This document shows, in pieces, positions 13,801-28,800 of a stretch of DNA of 64,000 bases; within the stretch, counting starts at the first letter, position 1, and each line of letters begins with the position of its first letter. A program made the position numbers and the translations under genes. Origin of the DNA: Girardinichthys multiradiatus. Lineage: Eukaryota; Chordata; Actinopteri; Cyprinodontiformes; Goodeidae. The notes beneath the pieces were generated by a model. That model was not told the DNA's origin. It searched no databases and worked only from the letters and a program-made list of their open reading frames with translations. The stretch spans positions 9,103,740 through 9,167,739 of the forward strand of contig NC_061804.1 of NCBI RefSeq assembly GCF_021462225.1, written 5' to 3'.

Positions 13801-16800
13801 GAGTACGACTGACCTATCGTACCGCCTTACATTACAAGACACCATTTCGTACCTGGAACTTCCATGCTGGAAAAAGTCGGTTTTGAAACAACCAAAACTA
13901 AAAAGGCAGGAAATAGCGAAGGAACGAACTGAGCAGTACCCAGCGTGACAGCAGCAACAGCGAGATTTAGCTAACAAGAAAGGCAGAGTCAGTTTATACT
14001 ATCTAACATGTCAGAGGAGAACTGATGCCGATTCAGAATAATCACATGAATGTGTGAATGGGTGGATAACTGGTTGTAGCGTAAAGCACTTTGGAGTCTG
14101 TTTGGACTTGATAAAGAGCAGGCCAACTCCTCTTAAACTAGTTTCATAAATACTTTAAAAAGGTCACAGTCATATGCAGAGAGGGAAGCTATATATAAGG
14201 CAGTCAGGAGCCAATCAGAGCTTAGCAGGGGTAAGAGCCCCTCTCTCCCCACCCTTGTATCTGCACCTGAAAAAGGTGTTTTCTCACCTGAAGTCGAGTC
14301 CACTCTGCTCAAACGCCGAGGAGGAACAAGGATGTGGGGAAACCGAGGCTTCTTTACCTTTTCATCACCATCCTTTTCTGGTTTGTTACCTCTCGACTTG
14401 CAAAAACAGTAAAATTATGACATTAAAACGGATCATAAAATCGTCAAATGAAAAGATAAATTTAATGTGTTCCTGCAGAATAGTGAAAACGGTGAGAACA
14501 AGGAGGAAAGGGTTGCACCTTAATCTTGGGCAGGAAGTTGATGCGTGCGCGTTTTTGTTCAAGACCCCGAGGCTCCTTTACTTTCACCCCGAGGTGCTTC
14601 ATGTAGGTGAGAATCACATACTGCATAGTTTGGCTGCACAAAGTAAACAGAAACACAGTTTTTAGATAATATATAGTATAAAGTGCTGTGATAAAATATT
14701 TGCACCCTTACAAATTGTATTCTGTTAATACAAAATCCTGTTTTCAAATGATGATATATATTAAAGGCAAGAAATCTTTTGAAATCAACCTGACCCCATA
14801 GGAAAATATAATGCACCCCCATCCTTGTGTAATCATGAAGTTACTTTGGTCAACCACATTTGTTTTGGTCCAGCTTGACTAGGCTTCCACACCCAGGCCT
14901 GATTACAACCAGAGCTCTAAAATGAAGCAAAACTCACTTAAATAGAAACTGTCTGACAACAGGAAGTGGGCTAAAATGGCATAAAAAGCAACACATCATG
15001 CCCTGATATAAAGAAATTTAAGACTTGATAAGGAAAAAAAAGGAGGAGACTATGCAAAATAACATCATGGGAGAGGTTGAAGGCCAACCACTGCTGACCC
15101 AGAAGGACACAAAGACCTGTCTCACATACAAAAAAGTTCTCATGATCCCCAGAACGTTTTGGGAAATATTCTGTGGACCGATGAGATAACGGTGGAGCTG
15201 TTTTGGAAGGTGGTGTTGTTCTGTTACATCTGGTGTTCAAATAACACAGGGTTTTACAAACAGAACACCAAACAGGGAAACACGGTGGTGCTAGCATGAT
15301 GCATAACTGCTTCAGGACCTGAACGACAAGCTGTAACTTCTGCTGTCCACTAGAAAATCCTGAAGGAGAATGTCCATCCATTAGTGTGTGGCCCTAAGTT
15401 TAGGGGGCTATTCCTTTTTCACATAGGGCCAGGCTGGTTTTGATAGCTTTTTTCCCCTAATAAATGGATTTATAATTTTAAACAGTGTTTTCTATTTGCT
15501 CAGGCCGATATTAAAATATGTTTCATAATTCAAACATTTAATTGTGACCAAAAAGCAAAAATTGGAGAAATCTGTAAGGGGACAAAAAGATTTTCACAAG
15601 TTTTACATCATTACTAATTCCTTAAAATTTTGCCTTTAAGCCACCAGATTCTAATGCAATTAAAAGTGCTTTTGCACAGTACTGTAAACCAACATTTAGA
15701 AATCAAACACAGTCCAGGATGAAGATTGTTTTATATATAGTCAAAATAAAACCAAGTATTAGTAAACTTCACTTTAGTTGTTTTTGTCATGGTGGAAGAT
15801 TAATGTACGAGCAGCTAAAATAGCCAGATTGTCATCAGATGAGGTATTTCCTGTGCAACGAGATAAAATTTGAAGCTCTTCAATTAGACATTAAAAAGAA
15901 GAACAGAAACTAAAATACTTCTGAAAAACAGATTTGTCTGACTGCCCAACAGCTGACTGATGATGTATGAAAAGAAAAAGTCCCTCTTCTCACCACTTCT
16001 CCTCTTCTGAGGATTGAGTCGTCGACCTGCAACAGTACGCAGACATTCACATCAGTAGATGAAAGAGTGTTTTGTTTTATGTGTATACACTCAGACACTC
16101 ACAGGATTTCCTCAATCTTAGTGAGGATGTGTTCAGCACAGGAGCATTCCTTCTCCAACGCTGGCTGGTCTTTCCCTCGCTCCGAGCCCAGCTTGGACAG
16201 CTCGTCTTCAGCCAGTGTCAGACCCATGCTGCGCTTCTGCCTGCACACACAGACCACCAGTTTAATTCATTTTAACAGACACAGAGTCAGATCTCTGAGC
16301 AAAACGTTGAACTTGAACATTGCTCCTTGGGATGCTACCTGAAGTCTTCCAGGTTCTTTTGTAGGTCTGACAGAAGTGAGTCTTGTAACACTTGAGAGTA
16401 CTGTTTACACAGTTCCTCTGGGATCAGCTCCAGCCTCCGCTTTTCTAAAACACAAACAGCCGAGAAGAACCGTCAACAGAACCGATCAGTCATCAGAGGT
16501 GACTGATCGGTCATCAGACTGATCATATACTTTATAAAAAATCTATAAAAATATCTATAAAATACTATATTTTTTTTATTTCCCTTACCTAATTCTGCTG
16601 CAATTGTTTCAGGCACTGGGACTTTCAGATTCTGGAAAAGAGAAAAACACGACAGAGTAAGAATCAACAACACAGAGAAAGAAAACTACCCAAAAGGAAA
16701 AGAGACTGAAAAAATTATGAGGAAATTCAAACTTACTGCTGTTCTATCTAAGAAGAAGGAGTGGAACTCTATAAAGAAACGTCGACTTTCCTTGGAGCTG

Positions 16801-19800
16801 GTTTGCTTGTGCATTTCAGCATAGAGATAACAAAGCTGACAGAGGAAGAAACACTGTATGAGTTTTATTTTCTTCTATTTTCCAGCTTCAGCATGAAAAA
16901 TCTCATCAGAAAACAGCATTTTTTCATCAATCATGGAGTCCCCCAGGGCTCAATATATGGACCACTTTCATTTATAGTAAACCATGACAGATGTGTTCAA
17001 GATCCACTTGCTTTATTGTCTTGTCAAACAGGAATTAGTTTTCTAATATATTAATAATCTCTGAAGTGGTTTTGGAAATAAAAGGGTGTAAATTTGATTT
17101 GCTGTGATAAAACTACCAGGATACACCCATTAAACTGTAAAATCCATGAAGACATAACATCATCCTGGCAGATGGTGTCTCCAGATTCTACCAGGTAAAC
17201 ACATTTTAATATGAACAGAAAAAGTTTTATTATGATAATTTGATTATTCCAGTTTGAAGTGCTATTTTCTTTACTTACGATGTACAACCAAATATCTATA
17301 CTGCAAGATTTGATTATGTGCACCTCTTTATGTTTATGCTACACACCACAAAACCTTTAAAATGTCCTGCATTAATAAATCGAGAGTCACAATGCAATAC
17401 ATAGATAAGTTTGTTAAATAAAAATATATATGCAACCATTTAAGTAAAATTGTAAAAAAAAAATCCTTCGCATTAGAAATATCTACAATTTTTTTTTAAA
17501 CGTGACACTATTAAATACACAATTAAAACTTTAAGTTATTACGTAATACACGTCATAAGTAATCATTTCGGTATTTATTTAATTATTTCTTCTTTAAAGT
17601 GCTACAGTCTGGCGCCAAATAGAGCCTAGCCTTTGATTGGTCAACCTCCACCATGGTTTAACAGCAGACCAGTCACCTTGTATAAATCAATGTTAGGAAT
17701 GCCCACTTTAATTGGTAAGACTGACAGAAATTCATAATATTCTGCAACACAATGGTATGAAATAATAAAATAAATAAATTAAAATAATTAAATAAAAAAA
17801 ATAACAAATATTTAAATATGACTTTAACATGCAATAAATACCAATTTTATTTTTTCCATAAGGCATTTAGCAAATTGAATAAATGTTGATTATAATTGAT
17901 AAATTATTTATTTATTTATTCAAGGTGTGTATTTACAGTTTTTTAAAATTATTAGACATATAAATAGTCATTTAACAATTATTTATTTACTGAATTGAGG
18001 CCATTTTGGCCTTTGATAGTAGGCTGTCTCAATATGTCTTTAAATGTTATATGGATGGAAACCAACATTTTTAACAAAGTCAGCAATGCAAATTCTACAT
18101 CAAGTTCCTTGGAACATTCTTGGGATACATGACAACAAGACAATATATATAAAACATCACAAAGTTACAAGACGTTAGCTTTATTTTTAAAAAGTCAATC
18201 CTTTTGAAATTTTTGTTTTTGTATTTTCATTTTTTGTATATTTTTAAATAAAAAAAATATATATATATTTTCATATTGTTATTTTATTCAATTACTTTGA
18301 AAATAATTTTTATATAAAAAAACAAAAACAAAATATATAGTCAGTCAGTCAGTCAGTCATTTTCTACCACTTATTCCATAGTGGATCGCGGGGAAGCTGG
18401 TGCCTATCTCCAGCAGTCTATGGGCGAGAGGCGGGGTACACCTTGGACAGGTCGCCAGTCCATCGCAGGGCAACACACATACAACCAAGCACACACTCAT
18501 TCATACACCTAAGGGCAATTTAGAGTGACCAAAGCTTTCCTAAATTATAAATTTGTCAGTAAACTTACAATTTAACATGGCATCCCTGTAAGGCTCTATT
18601 TTTTGTCAATTACTATAATCATTGCCAAGGTTGTTGTTAACAAATAACTGAACTAGTAAAATCAGAGGTCTGTGTTTGTGGACGTACCAGAGGAGCAGGC
18701 TCAAACTGGGACACCACATGGTGAAGGAAGGCTGCCAGATGAGCCGGTCGAGACTTAAGCAAGTCAATACTCTGAAAACAGCTGCACTCGCCGTTGATCT
18801 GAGGACAGAAATCAGTTATCAAATAAGCATACATTTCTCTGAAAGTAAATCAGGCTGGTAAAAAGTTTCTGTCAGATACCTGCTCTTGTTGATAGTCAAA
18901 GTAGTCGTCCTCAGCTCCGATTATCTGGGCGTTTAGAGTGAACGGAGGGCTTGCCACAGAGGACTGAGGACTGGAGTCCTAGTTGACACAATCAAGATGA
19001 AATGGTGGGTTAGAGATTTTAAACATGAGATCACTAACATTAAAGGTTTTATCTGCATAAGGGGAAAAACTGAGTCATTAAACCTTGATTCCCTTCTAGG
19101 ACTTTTAACTGGCATACTGAGAACTCACATATTACTTCTGAGAAATAACAGGCAACTCTTTGGAACCTACAGGTCACTTTCTGTGAAGTTCAGGAACTTC
19201 AATTCAGTCAGTCAGTCAGTCATTTTCTACCGCTTATTCCATAGTGGGTCGCGGGGGAGCTGGTGCCTATCTCCAGCAGTCTATGGGCAAGAGGCGGGGT
19301 ACACCCTGGACAAGTCGCCAGTCCATCGCAGGGCAACACACAAACAACCATACACACATTCATTCATACACCTAAGGGCAATTTAGAGTGACCAATTAAC
19401 CTAACAGGCATATCTTTGGACTGTGGGAGGAAGCCGGAGTACCCGGTGAGAACCCATGCATGCACGGGGAGAACATGCAAACTCCATGCAGAAAGACCCC
19501 CGGTTGGGAATCGAACCCAGGACCTTCTTGCTGCAAGGCAACAGTGCTACCAACTGCGCCACCGTGCAGCCCCAACTTCAATTCAATTCAATTGTATTTA
19601 TATGGCACCAATTCAGAACACGTCATCTCAAGGCACTTCACAAAGGGTTTGGAATGGAGTAGGGTTGTTGGAGAGGTAAGAATAAACTACTGAGTGTTAG
19701 AGTTTGGCCATTTTAGAACGGATGAGCATGTAGAGACAGTGGACAGTCACTGGCATTGGCTTTGCAGCAATCCCTCATACTGAGCATGCATGTAGCGACA

Positions 19801-22800
19801 GTGGAGAGGAAAAACTCCCTTTTAACAGGAAGAAACCTCCAGCAGAACCAGGCTCAGTGTGAGCGGCCATCTGCCACGACCGACTGGGGGTTTGAGAGAA
19901 CAAAGCAGAGACACAAAAAGAATACAGAAGCACTGATCCAGGAGTCCTTTCTATGGGAAGGAAAAGTAAATGTTAATGGATGTAGCTCCTTTAGATGTTT
20001 CATCTAGAAAGAAAGAACAGATAAACTCTGAGCCGGTTTTCAAGGTTAGAGTCTGAAAGAGAGCACATAGAGTTAGTTACAGTTAAGCTCAGTCAATCGC
20101 CATGTCTAGGAGAGAGAAAGGGTTAAACAAAGACAGGAACTTATTTTTACTATATTTACAAGGATCCTAAATGTTACCCTAAGGAACTAACAGGTAACTT
20201 TCTGAAATTTACAGGTTATTTTCCAGAACATTCAGGCCTGTAAACTATGCTTTGCTAACTTAAACTCAACAATTTTTTGGTATTTCACTTTAAAGTCTAT
20301 AAAACAAGTTTTAATGACTCCATAAAAACTTTTATATCAAGTTCTGAATGTTTAGTCCATGGTTTTCAGTTGAAGAGATGGATGACAGACTGCCAGCAAC
20401 ATCAACAAAACAATCTTTTTATTCCTTTTTTCTGATCTTTTACTATCTAAGGCAGATTTTTTTTTTTAAAGAAAATATTAAGTAAGGACGGTATTGAAAC
20501 TTTCAGACCTTTAGGTGATTTACACCACAGACAACTGGCCACCCGACTACTGTGTTCGTGTGATTATCTAGAGTTGCCCAGGTAAATGCAGGAAAATGAC
20601 TAAGCATTAGTCTATGTCACTCTTATCCCCTTAATCTTTGCTCCTATTAGTTGCTGTTGATTTTCTGAGTAGTAGCCTTGTAGGTATTGTAGGGGAGAGT
20701 TGCGGTTTCTTTTGGAGCCGGGCAGGCAGGGTTTGATCATTTCAGTGGATCTGACTAATTGGGGCACACTGTGGGCTTTTCGGAAGGGGAGTAGGCTTCC
20801 TAGGTCCTGCTTTTACAGGAACTGTGTAAATATGCAGCAGCAAATAGTACTTCCCTTGAGATTTAATGGGAACTTTCAGCTTCCTGATGTTTATTTGCAG
20901 TGTCTACTTAAGTCCTTCATCTAATTCTATGTAAATTGTTTCTGCCTTTCTCAAACGGCCATATTGCATGTTGCACATCTTTCTGTAGGTGTTCTATTTT
21001 GTGCAGTAGGTGAAATTCCTCATTAAAAATAAAAGAATTGACACAAACCCAAATTATCTAGAGTTGGAGCCATCCTTATTTTAACATTACGCTAAATGTC
21101 TTCTTAACATGGTGAAACACTGCAGGTGTAAAATGTGGTAAAACTAATAATTATCACCAAGAACAGAAATTAACATCACCTTTAACATCATCATCATCTT
21201 TATTTGCCATTGCAACTTGATCTTTCCAATGAAATTTGTCCTCTGCATTTAACCCAATCCTTAGGGGCAGCAGGGTGCTGTGCAGCGCCCAGGGAGGATT
21301 CCGGGGCTAAGGGTTTTGCTCAGGAACCCAGACTGGCAGTCTGTGGGATTTAAACCAGGGAACTTGTAGCCTTCTCAGAACACAAGCGCCCTGCTCGAAC
21401 CACTAGGCCACCACTCCCCATTATCCAGTTTATCAAGCTGAGAGGTGCCAGTCTATGTTAAGCTTCCATCTTAACTTTGATTGAGCCAATCGGCAACGCA
21501 ACAGGTGAGGGAAGGGGGAGCGTTGCATTATACTATGCCCCATATCACTTTAGTTTGCATTTCATTGAAAAAAAAAACAACCTTAAAACCACAACTGTTT
21601 CATACACATTGTTACCTTACTTACACTCAGAAGAACAGTGCAGTGATCAGTTCCACTGAATGCCCACTCTCATTAGGACAAGGTCTAACATGTTTTTATT
21701 GCTTTTGTTGAAAAGAGTATATTGAGCTACTCACTAAGGCACACCACACCAAACTAATGCAAAAAATATACTTAGGAGTTTGAAGACCCACTAGCATGTT
21801 TTTTTTCATCAGTAGTGTTAGATTGTATAGAAGGAGCCTACTATAAACAGCAAGTCCACTAGTCATATAATAACATGCTTTATTTATTCTATGTCCTTCA
21901 AGCAAGGTGTGATTTTTCTGTTTCAAGCGGCTTGCTGTAAATGCCTTAGAATGTCTCGTAGAGTTTAATAAATACCAAAAAATAAGCCGTCAGGAACAGG
22001 TTATGCCAGTTGCTGGTGCATCTTATCCTACCACAGTTTTTCCTTCCACTCAACTTTATATGAACATGCTGTAACCATTTAACAATTTTAAAATTTTTGA
22101 GACACTGATATTTGGGTTTTCATTATCTGTAAGCCATAATTACCAAAATGATAATAAATAAAGGCTTGAAATATTTCAATCTATGTGTAATAAGTCTATG
22201 TAATATATAAATTTCAATTTCTTGAGTGACAAAAATGAGTGACAAAAAACACTGAACTTTTTCACGATGTTCCATTTTTTTTTATTTTAACATTGGGAAA
22301 CATTATTCAGATCTGTTTTACTCTTTAGTTTCCATGACATCAAGGCCAACATAATTGACAAAATAGCCATTTAATAAATGTTTATTTTCTTTGGTTTCAC
22401 ATATGTCTGATGGGTCGATCTCTATTTTAAACTGAAGGAAATTAGTGTGCCAGTCAGGTTATTCTTAATGTCCGTCACAAGACAATTTCAAGCCCGAGAT
22501 GTCTTCTTCCAATCTCTGTATAAGAAGGTCATCACAGAGTCATGTTAGCAAATAGGTGTGAAGTGGAAGGCAGCTCTCCATTTTAACCAAAAGCACTGCT
22601 GTTCTGCAACACCAGCTTCACCTACAGACGCGACAAAACCAGAGGCTGATCTGTTAAACGCCAGGGTGGCTCAAACATGAACTTGTTTTCACAGCCATAT
22701 TAGAGATCACTTTAATAAAAAAAAGGTCAGCAGATAAAGTCAAATACAAACATAAACTGTTTTCACACACTTCACTCACTTGTAACTCAGAAAGGTTTTT

Positions 22801-25800
22801 CAGCAGCTAGAACAAGATTCACATAACACTAAATTTGTGTTACTAAAGGTGGATTTGAGGGGAAAGGTTTTATTTTATTATTGGAATTAAGTTAAAATGG
22901 AGAAGGAGATGGCAAATGTGTGAATTTAGGCATGTGAGTGTATCTTACAGTGTCAGCAGTGTCTTCAGTGTCAGGGGAGGAGCAGAAATTCAGGTCATCT
23001 CTGCAGCCAATGTCCGGACTCTGCAGGGGCGATTCTCTTTTTCCAGACGTTTCTGGAACGGGAGAGCTGTGCGCCTAATGCACACAGACGTAGACACACG
23101 TATAAACATCACCACACAAGAAAAAACAAAAGAGCTGAACCCAAATGATTGTTTAGTCTGGTGCTGAATACTGGGAAATCCCCCAGAGATTGCTAAGTAG
23201 GACCATTTCTTCTCTATTTTTAGAGGCTGTGATAAAAGGATTTTTATGATAAAGGAGTTTGTGTAAGCAGTGTTTAACTCTGGCTTTTAGCTGCAGGTAA
23301 CGCTATAGGTTGTGACTAACAATAATTCTTAGCCAGCTGAAGCCCCTGGTAGACTAGCCGCTTAAACTAAACATTGTTAACAGTAATTTAATCATCATGC
23401 CTCTGAACTTTGTCGTCTAATCGACCAAAACGTTTAGCTCAAAGCGAGAAAGGTAAGCCGCAGCCGCATGTTTCAGATCATCAAACAAAGTTTAGTATCA
23501 GACCAAGAGAACCTCAATAAATACAAGAAGCTGTTTTCAAATGACAAAGCTATCCGTACCAACTTGTCCCAATGATAAAAAAAAAGTTATTTTTCATGTT
23601 GTTAAACCATAAATTAACCGTGATTTTTAAATCACACATTTTTGGAAAGCTGAATTTAATTTCATTTAGAGATCACCAAAATAGTACATGTCTGACAAGA
23701 TGAAGTAGGCTAATGGATATTTAAAAAAAACAACAAATTATATTAGGAAGAAGTTTATAGACAGATGATAAAAAAAGTCACTGACATCAATCAATCTGGA
23801 AAGGCCAACGACAAAACCACTGCTGAATACAAAGGTCTTTCATATATATGTCCAAAAACATCTTGATGATCCCCAAGACTGTTGGGAAAATATTTTGTGG
23901 CTTGATGAGACAAAAGTGAATCTAGCAGGAGAATGTCCAGTCATCAGTTAATGACCTTAAGCTCAAGCACACTTACGCAGAAGGACAATAAAGTAAAACA
24001 TATAAGCAAATTCACTTTTAAATGGCTCAAAAACACAACTTGAGTGGCCCTCATCAAAGTCTTGTCTTAAATTTGATTGAGATGCTGTGGCGGGCCTTAA
24101 ACAAGCCATATATGCTCAAAAACTCTCCAATGTGTTTGAAAAAAAAAAAAAAAACACAAAAAGTGTGATAAAGCAAAAACTTAAGAGATCTGTAAGGGGA
24201 CAAATACTTTTCACAGCACTGTACATACATACACACATATGGAAAAACAAGCAGACTTTTGGTATATAGTTAGACTAGTTTGTCTGTTTATTTACAGTTA
24301 CTTTTCTAAAATACCACTAAACTAAAAAGAATAACTTAGCATTTCCTATTTTTGTTTTATCCAACTACAACAGCCCATGTATACAGAACCATCAATGTAA
24401 AGACATCACAGTCCAGTGCATTGAAGCATACTAAGAAAACGTTAGTTACGGGTGATCACCACTCTGATCTGGAAGAAGACACGAACAAGTGATTTTATTT
24501 GTTTTCTTAAGTTCCACAACATACAATCTAAAGCACTCCACACCAAAGCAATGCAAGAATGTCTTCTCATGGATCTACAGCAACAGTGAAGACCAAGTCC
24601 TTTTTTGGAAGCCAAAAAGGCTATAATTCGTGAAACACCCACAATAATGCATTATCTAGTTTTTTCTACTCATTTCTGTTCAGTATCATTGAGGGATCAC
24701 CTAAAGTCTATCCCAGCAGCCATTACAGGGCAATGCAGAGAAATACAAGAGGGCAAACAACCATTCACACAGACTTACACTCTCAAACCTAAGCACAGTT
24801 TAGGGTCTCTAAATAACCCAACATGCATGAGAGGAAACTGAAGTACGTAGAGAGAAGCCACCAATGCACAGGGAGAACATGCATCCTGGAGTTGAACCCA
24901 GGACCTCCTTGCTCTGAAGCAACAACGCTAACTACTGTTTCGTCCCAGGCCCAAGAAACCCTGGTCACTGAAAAAAGTCATTAATTTCTGTACAGCTTTT
25001 TATTTTGCACGAGGGTGGGACCAAGTTTATTTTTTCTATTTTGAATTATTCTCATTGCATGAGAGATACTTTTCAGTTTTATTCAAAATAAATCTTCATG
25101 TATTTAAATCCTGCCTTACTGAACAAAGCCTGTTGTCTTAGAGCATCATCAATAAAAAGGATGGTTTATCTCTCTCACTCTGGCTTGGTATTTTTTATTT
25201 TATATTAAGTGAAAAAAAGAATTTGACATTAGTTTATTTTTGCTGTTCTGCTGAATCCCGACTGGGATTTATGTGTACTGTTACACCTTTGCTACAAAGC
25301 CTAATTTTATCATAACTTTTTATCAAAGTTTGAGAATCTGTTGATCATGTTGCTGATTTATTTCCATTCACTTGCTGTTCTAACATGCATCTGTACTTAC
25401 CGCATTGTTGTTGGCCAGCAGCCCTTCTTCACCACTCAAAGGTGAGGTCTGTTCCTTCAGGGCAGGCCCATCATCTTGCTCATCTTCATCACGAGTCCTG
25501 GACCCAGAAACCCCTTCCTGAAACAGTTGGCAAGCCTCAGGAGAAGCAATGACCTCAACTAATGTGAAATATGTGAACCATACCCTTTAGAGCCCCAACT
25601 GGAGCTTTTATACTTTTTTTTAGGTTTGGTGTGTCATTTTTGTCTAAAATTCAATCTCATTCTAGAATTTGATTTTGTTTGATAAGTCAACTATTTTATT
25701 CAGATGTAATTTTAGTTTAGCAAGGTGACAGTATCTTGATTGTTTGTTAACTGTGCAGTAGGTCTGTGGCTTAGTCTTACCCCATCAGACAGAGTGCCGG

Positions 25801-28800
25801 TGATGTGGTTCTGGGGGCTGCAGGACTGGCTCCCCGTCCTGCAGCTGCTGTTCTCTCGGCCTGACAGTGCAGGCGAGTTGGGGGATGAAAAAGAAGAAAG
25901 TGTGCTGTCTTCTCCGTGTTCTTCCTGCTCTTCCTTTGCCTCTTCCAGGGGCATCTGGGGAAGTCCTGGGGGCCTCCCCAGCACCGTCAAGGCTACATAG
26001 GAACCCGCTGAAAGCGAGAAAGTGACAAAACAAGCTGTTCAAAGCGTGATTCCATTCAGTTATTTAAATTTAAGAAACTACAGCATATGTAACTTGCTCC
26101 ACCTTCAAAATAAACTGTATTTATATCGTATCACATAAAGTGATGTTGAATGTATTCCTTCCTGCTTGTATGTATCTGAACTTCTCAGAGGTAACTGAAC
26201 ATTTGAATTATGGTAAGAAATAAGTGCACCTGTTTATTGAACCTATTTCTAAGAATAGACTCCCCCCCTTAACACTATAATAGAATTAAGTTTACGTAAC
26301 AAAAATAGAATAGAACATCCTTTATTGTTATTGTCACAAGTACAATGAAACTGACATAAAGAGCTTTCTGGTCACTGCATAGAAAACAAAAATATATGTA
26401 AAATAGAAAAACAGAAGCAGTTATTTAAAAACATTAATTAAAAGCCCACATACAAACATTCATAAAGGTTATGTTACACAAACATAGGCAAGTTATCGAA
26501 CTGTAATAGTTGCTTTGACCACATTTCTAACCAGTTAATCGTTTACATTACCAACTAATTAGAGGTGCATACTTACACTTTATTAACTTCACAACCTCTA
26601 TGTGGTTTGAGTGAGTAACTAAAGTCCCGTTAACCTGTTGAAAAGGGAAAAACTAAGAATTAATTTTTAATAGTGTTGATTGAGATGCATACAGTTGCAG
26701 TGTTGATGCTATTATATATAAATTAAATGAGGAGACGCTACAGACATGTTTTTGCATTAAGCAATATCTTATTGCTATGTTACCTTCCCCTTACTGACAA
26801 AGCCAGTTTTTTATTCCTGCAATTTTGTTTAAAAGAGGAGGAAAAAGAAATTGGTTCAACTAATATATATCAGGCAGAATTTTGTAGTCATGGCAAACAA
26901 ACAGGATGAGCAGCACCATTGCAACTATTTAAGCAACTTAGAACTTGTGGAATAAAATAATCTGCCTTCAAGTTTCCTTTGTAGGCTCAACGTCCCTGAC
27001 TATGATTAGCAAAAACAGTTCCTTAAATGAGGCCGAAATAAATAAAAATAAAAATCAATAAGGCAAACGGTAATGATTCCATCATGTTTGAACACCAATA
27101 TATAAACAGAGTTTACTTTGATTTTCTGAAATCACAAAAGATTAAAAGCAAAGGTTGGTGGATAAATGAAAAAGGTCCTAATGTTAAGCTAACACTAAGC
27201 TCATGCTAACCTTTCATCCTTTTAGATAATTTGCTCTTAGGAGGAAGTAATAAAAAATGCATAAAGCAAAAATGATGGCTCTGTTAGCTGTTTGTATAGT
27301 ATGAACAGAGTTTACATAGGTTTTCATAAATCATAAAACATTGAAAGCAGAAAAAGTGGAAAGGTAAAAAAAAAGTGCTAATTGTTGGCTAACACTAATG
27401 CTAGGCTAATACAAGGCTAATGCTAATCTTTATGGGTTCTAGCTGCCTGTTTTAGGTTCCACCCAAAGGGATATGCTAGAAACCTTCCATAGGGAAGTGC
27501 CCAGGAGGCATCCTGATCAGATGTCTGAACCTCCTCAAATGCCCCCTTTCCATGCAGAGCAGCAGAGACTCTACTGCAAGCTTCCAAGGATGATGGAGCT
27601 CCAACCCAATCTTTCCATTATGCTTCCATTGCGGCTCTTGGGGTCATTGTCCTGCTGGAAGGTGAACCTCCTTCCCAGTCTTAAGTTTTCTGCAGCCTCG
27701 ATTAGTTTTTTTCTAGGATTGTTCTCCCTCCATCTTCCCATCAGCTACATCCAGTTTGCCTGTCCCTGCTAAAGAAAGGCCTCCCAACAGCATGATGCTG
27801 CCACCACCATGTGACACCATTATAACATCTCAGTAGAAAACAGATTGTGGCTTTAATGTTTAAAATAAAAAATGTGAAGCGGTTGAAGAATACTTTTGCA
27901 AGGCACTGTATAGAAACATATCAACTGATGATAATAGAAGAAGGAAGATGAAAGACAGCGACCTTGTCTTATTGCAGTGCTAATATGACTTTTTAATACA
28001 GTTAAAGCTGAGTGTTTTAATTGTTTTGCTCTTAAATTAGGCAATTAAAACAGGTAAGTGAGGAGTTTTAAAAAAGGAGCTCACATCCTGACTGGTTGTT
28101 GGTGTTTATAAGCTCCACTACAGCTCCTGAAAGGTCAGTTATCACTTCCTCTGGCCCAGCTAAAAGTGGGTGCTGAGATAGCACCAGTTTTACGGTGCCA
28201 GAGTCGGTGAAAAAAGAAAGTGCCATTGCTGAGAAATCAGAAGCACCAGTTTAGCACTAAAATTGGTTAGGTGAAAAAGTCCTTTTACGATTAGGACAAG
28301 GAAAATGGCTTAAAGAAATGCATGACACCCACCTTAATGATCCTATCTCCTGTCTGAACACCAGCTCGCATTGCAGCTCCATCTGTAACAGAAAAACAAG
28401 CAGACTGAGATGTTGCTTCTATAAATGAGCAGTAATAATGTTTGTCTCTGTCCCCTTTGAGCCTTACCTTCTTTAACCAGCTGCACAAACACAGGGTTGT
28501 CTCCACTTACTGTCAGACCAAAGCCATTTTTATCCCTTTGGATTATCACACAGCGCTGGACCAGACCTGCCATTTTACGACAAAAACAATTAACTGGATT
28601 AAATACTACAAAGGCAGTAAAATAAAACTATAGAATAAAAAATCCATCCCAAGTATAGCTGAGATCCCTCGTTTTTTGTGGCTGTAGTCTGTTGGTGTTA
28701 CCTGTGCAGGAAATAACAAAACAACAGACTGAAACAAACAGAGCTTCAGAAGTAGCAGCAATTAAGATTATTTAATGAACTTTTCAATTTCTGATAAAAC

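Noticed and set aside
14174..14665. Plus-strand 163-aa frame
   Set aside because: It overlaps arhgef12 exons 16 and 17 in antisense and has no motif; a shadow frame.
19550..19573. tRNA gene in the minus strand
   Set aside because: A and B boxes are present but the cloverleaf is not maintained and the body is SINE sequence, so it is a SINE head, not a tRNA.
19396..19693. Overlapping frames on both strands as a small gene
   Set aside because: They fall inside the tRNA-derived SINE, and similar frames occur in the other SINE copies.
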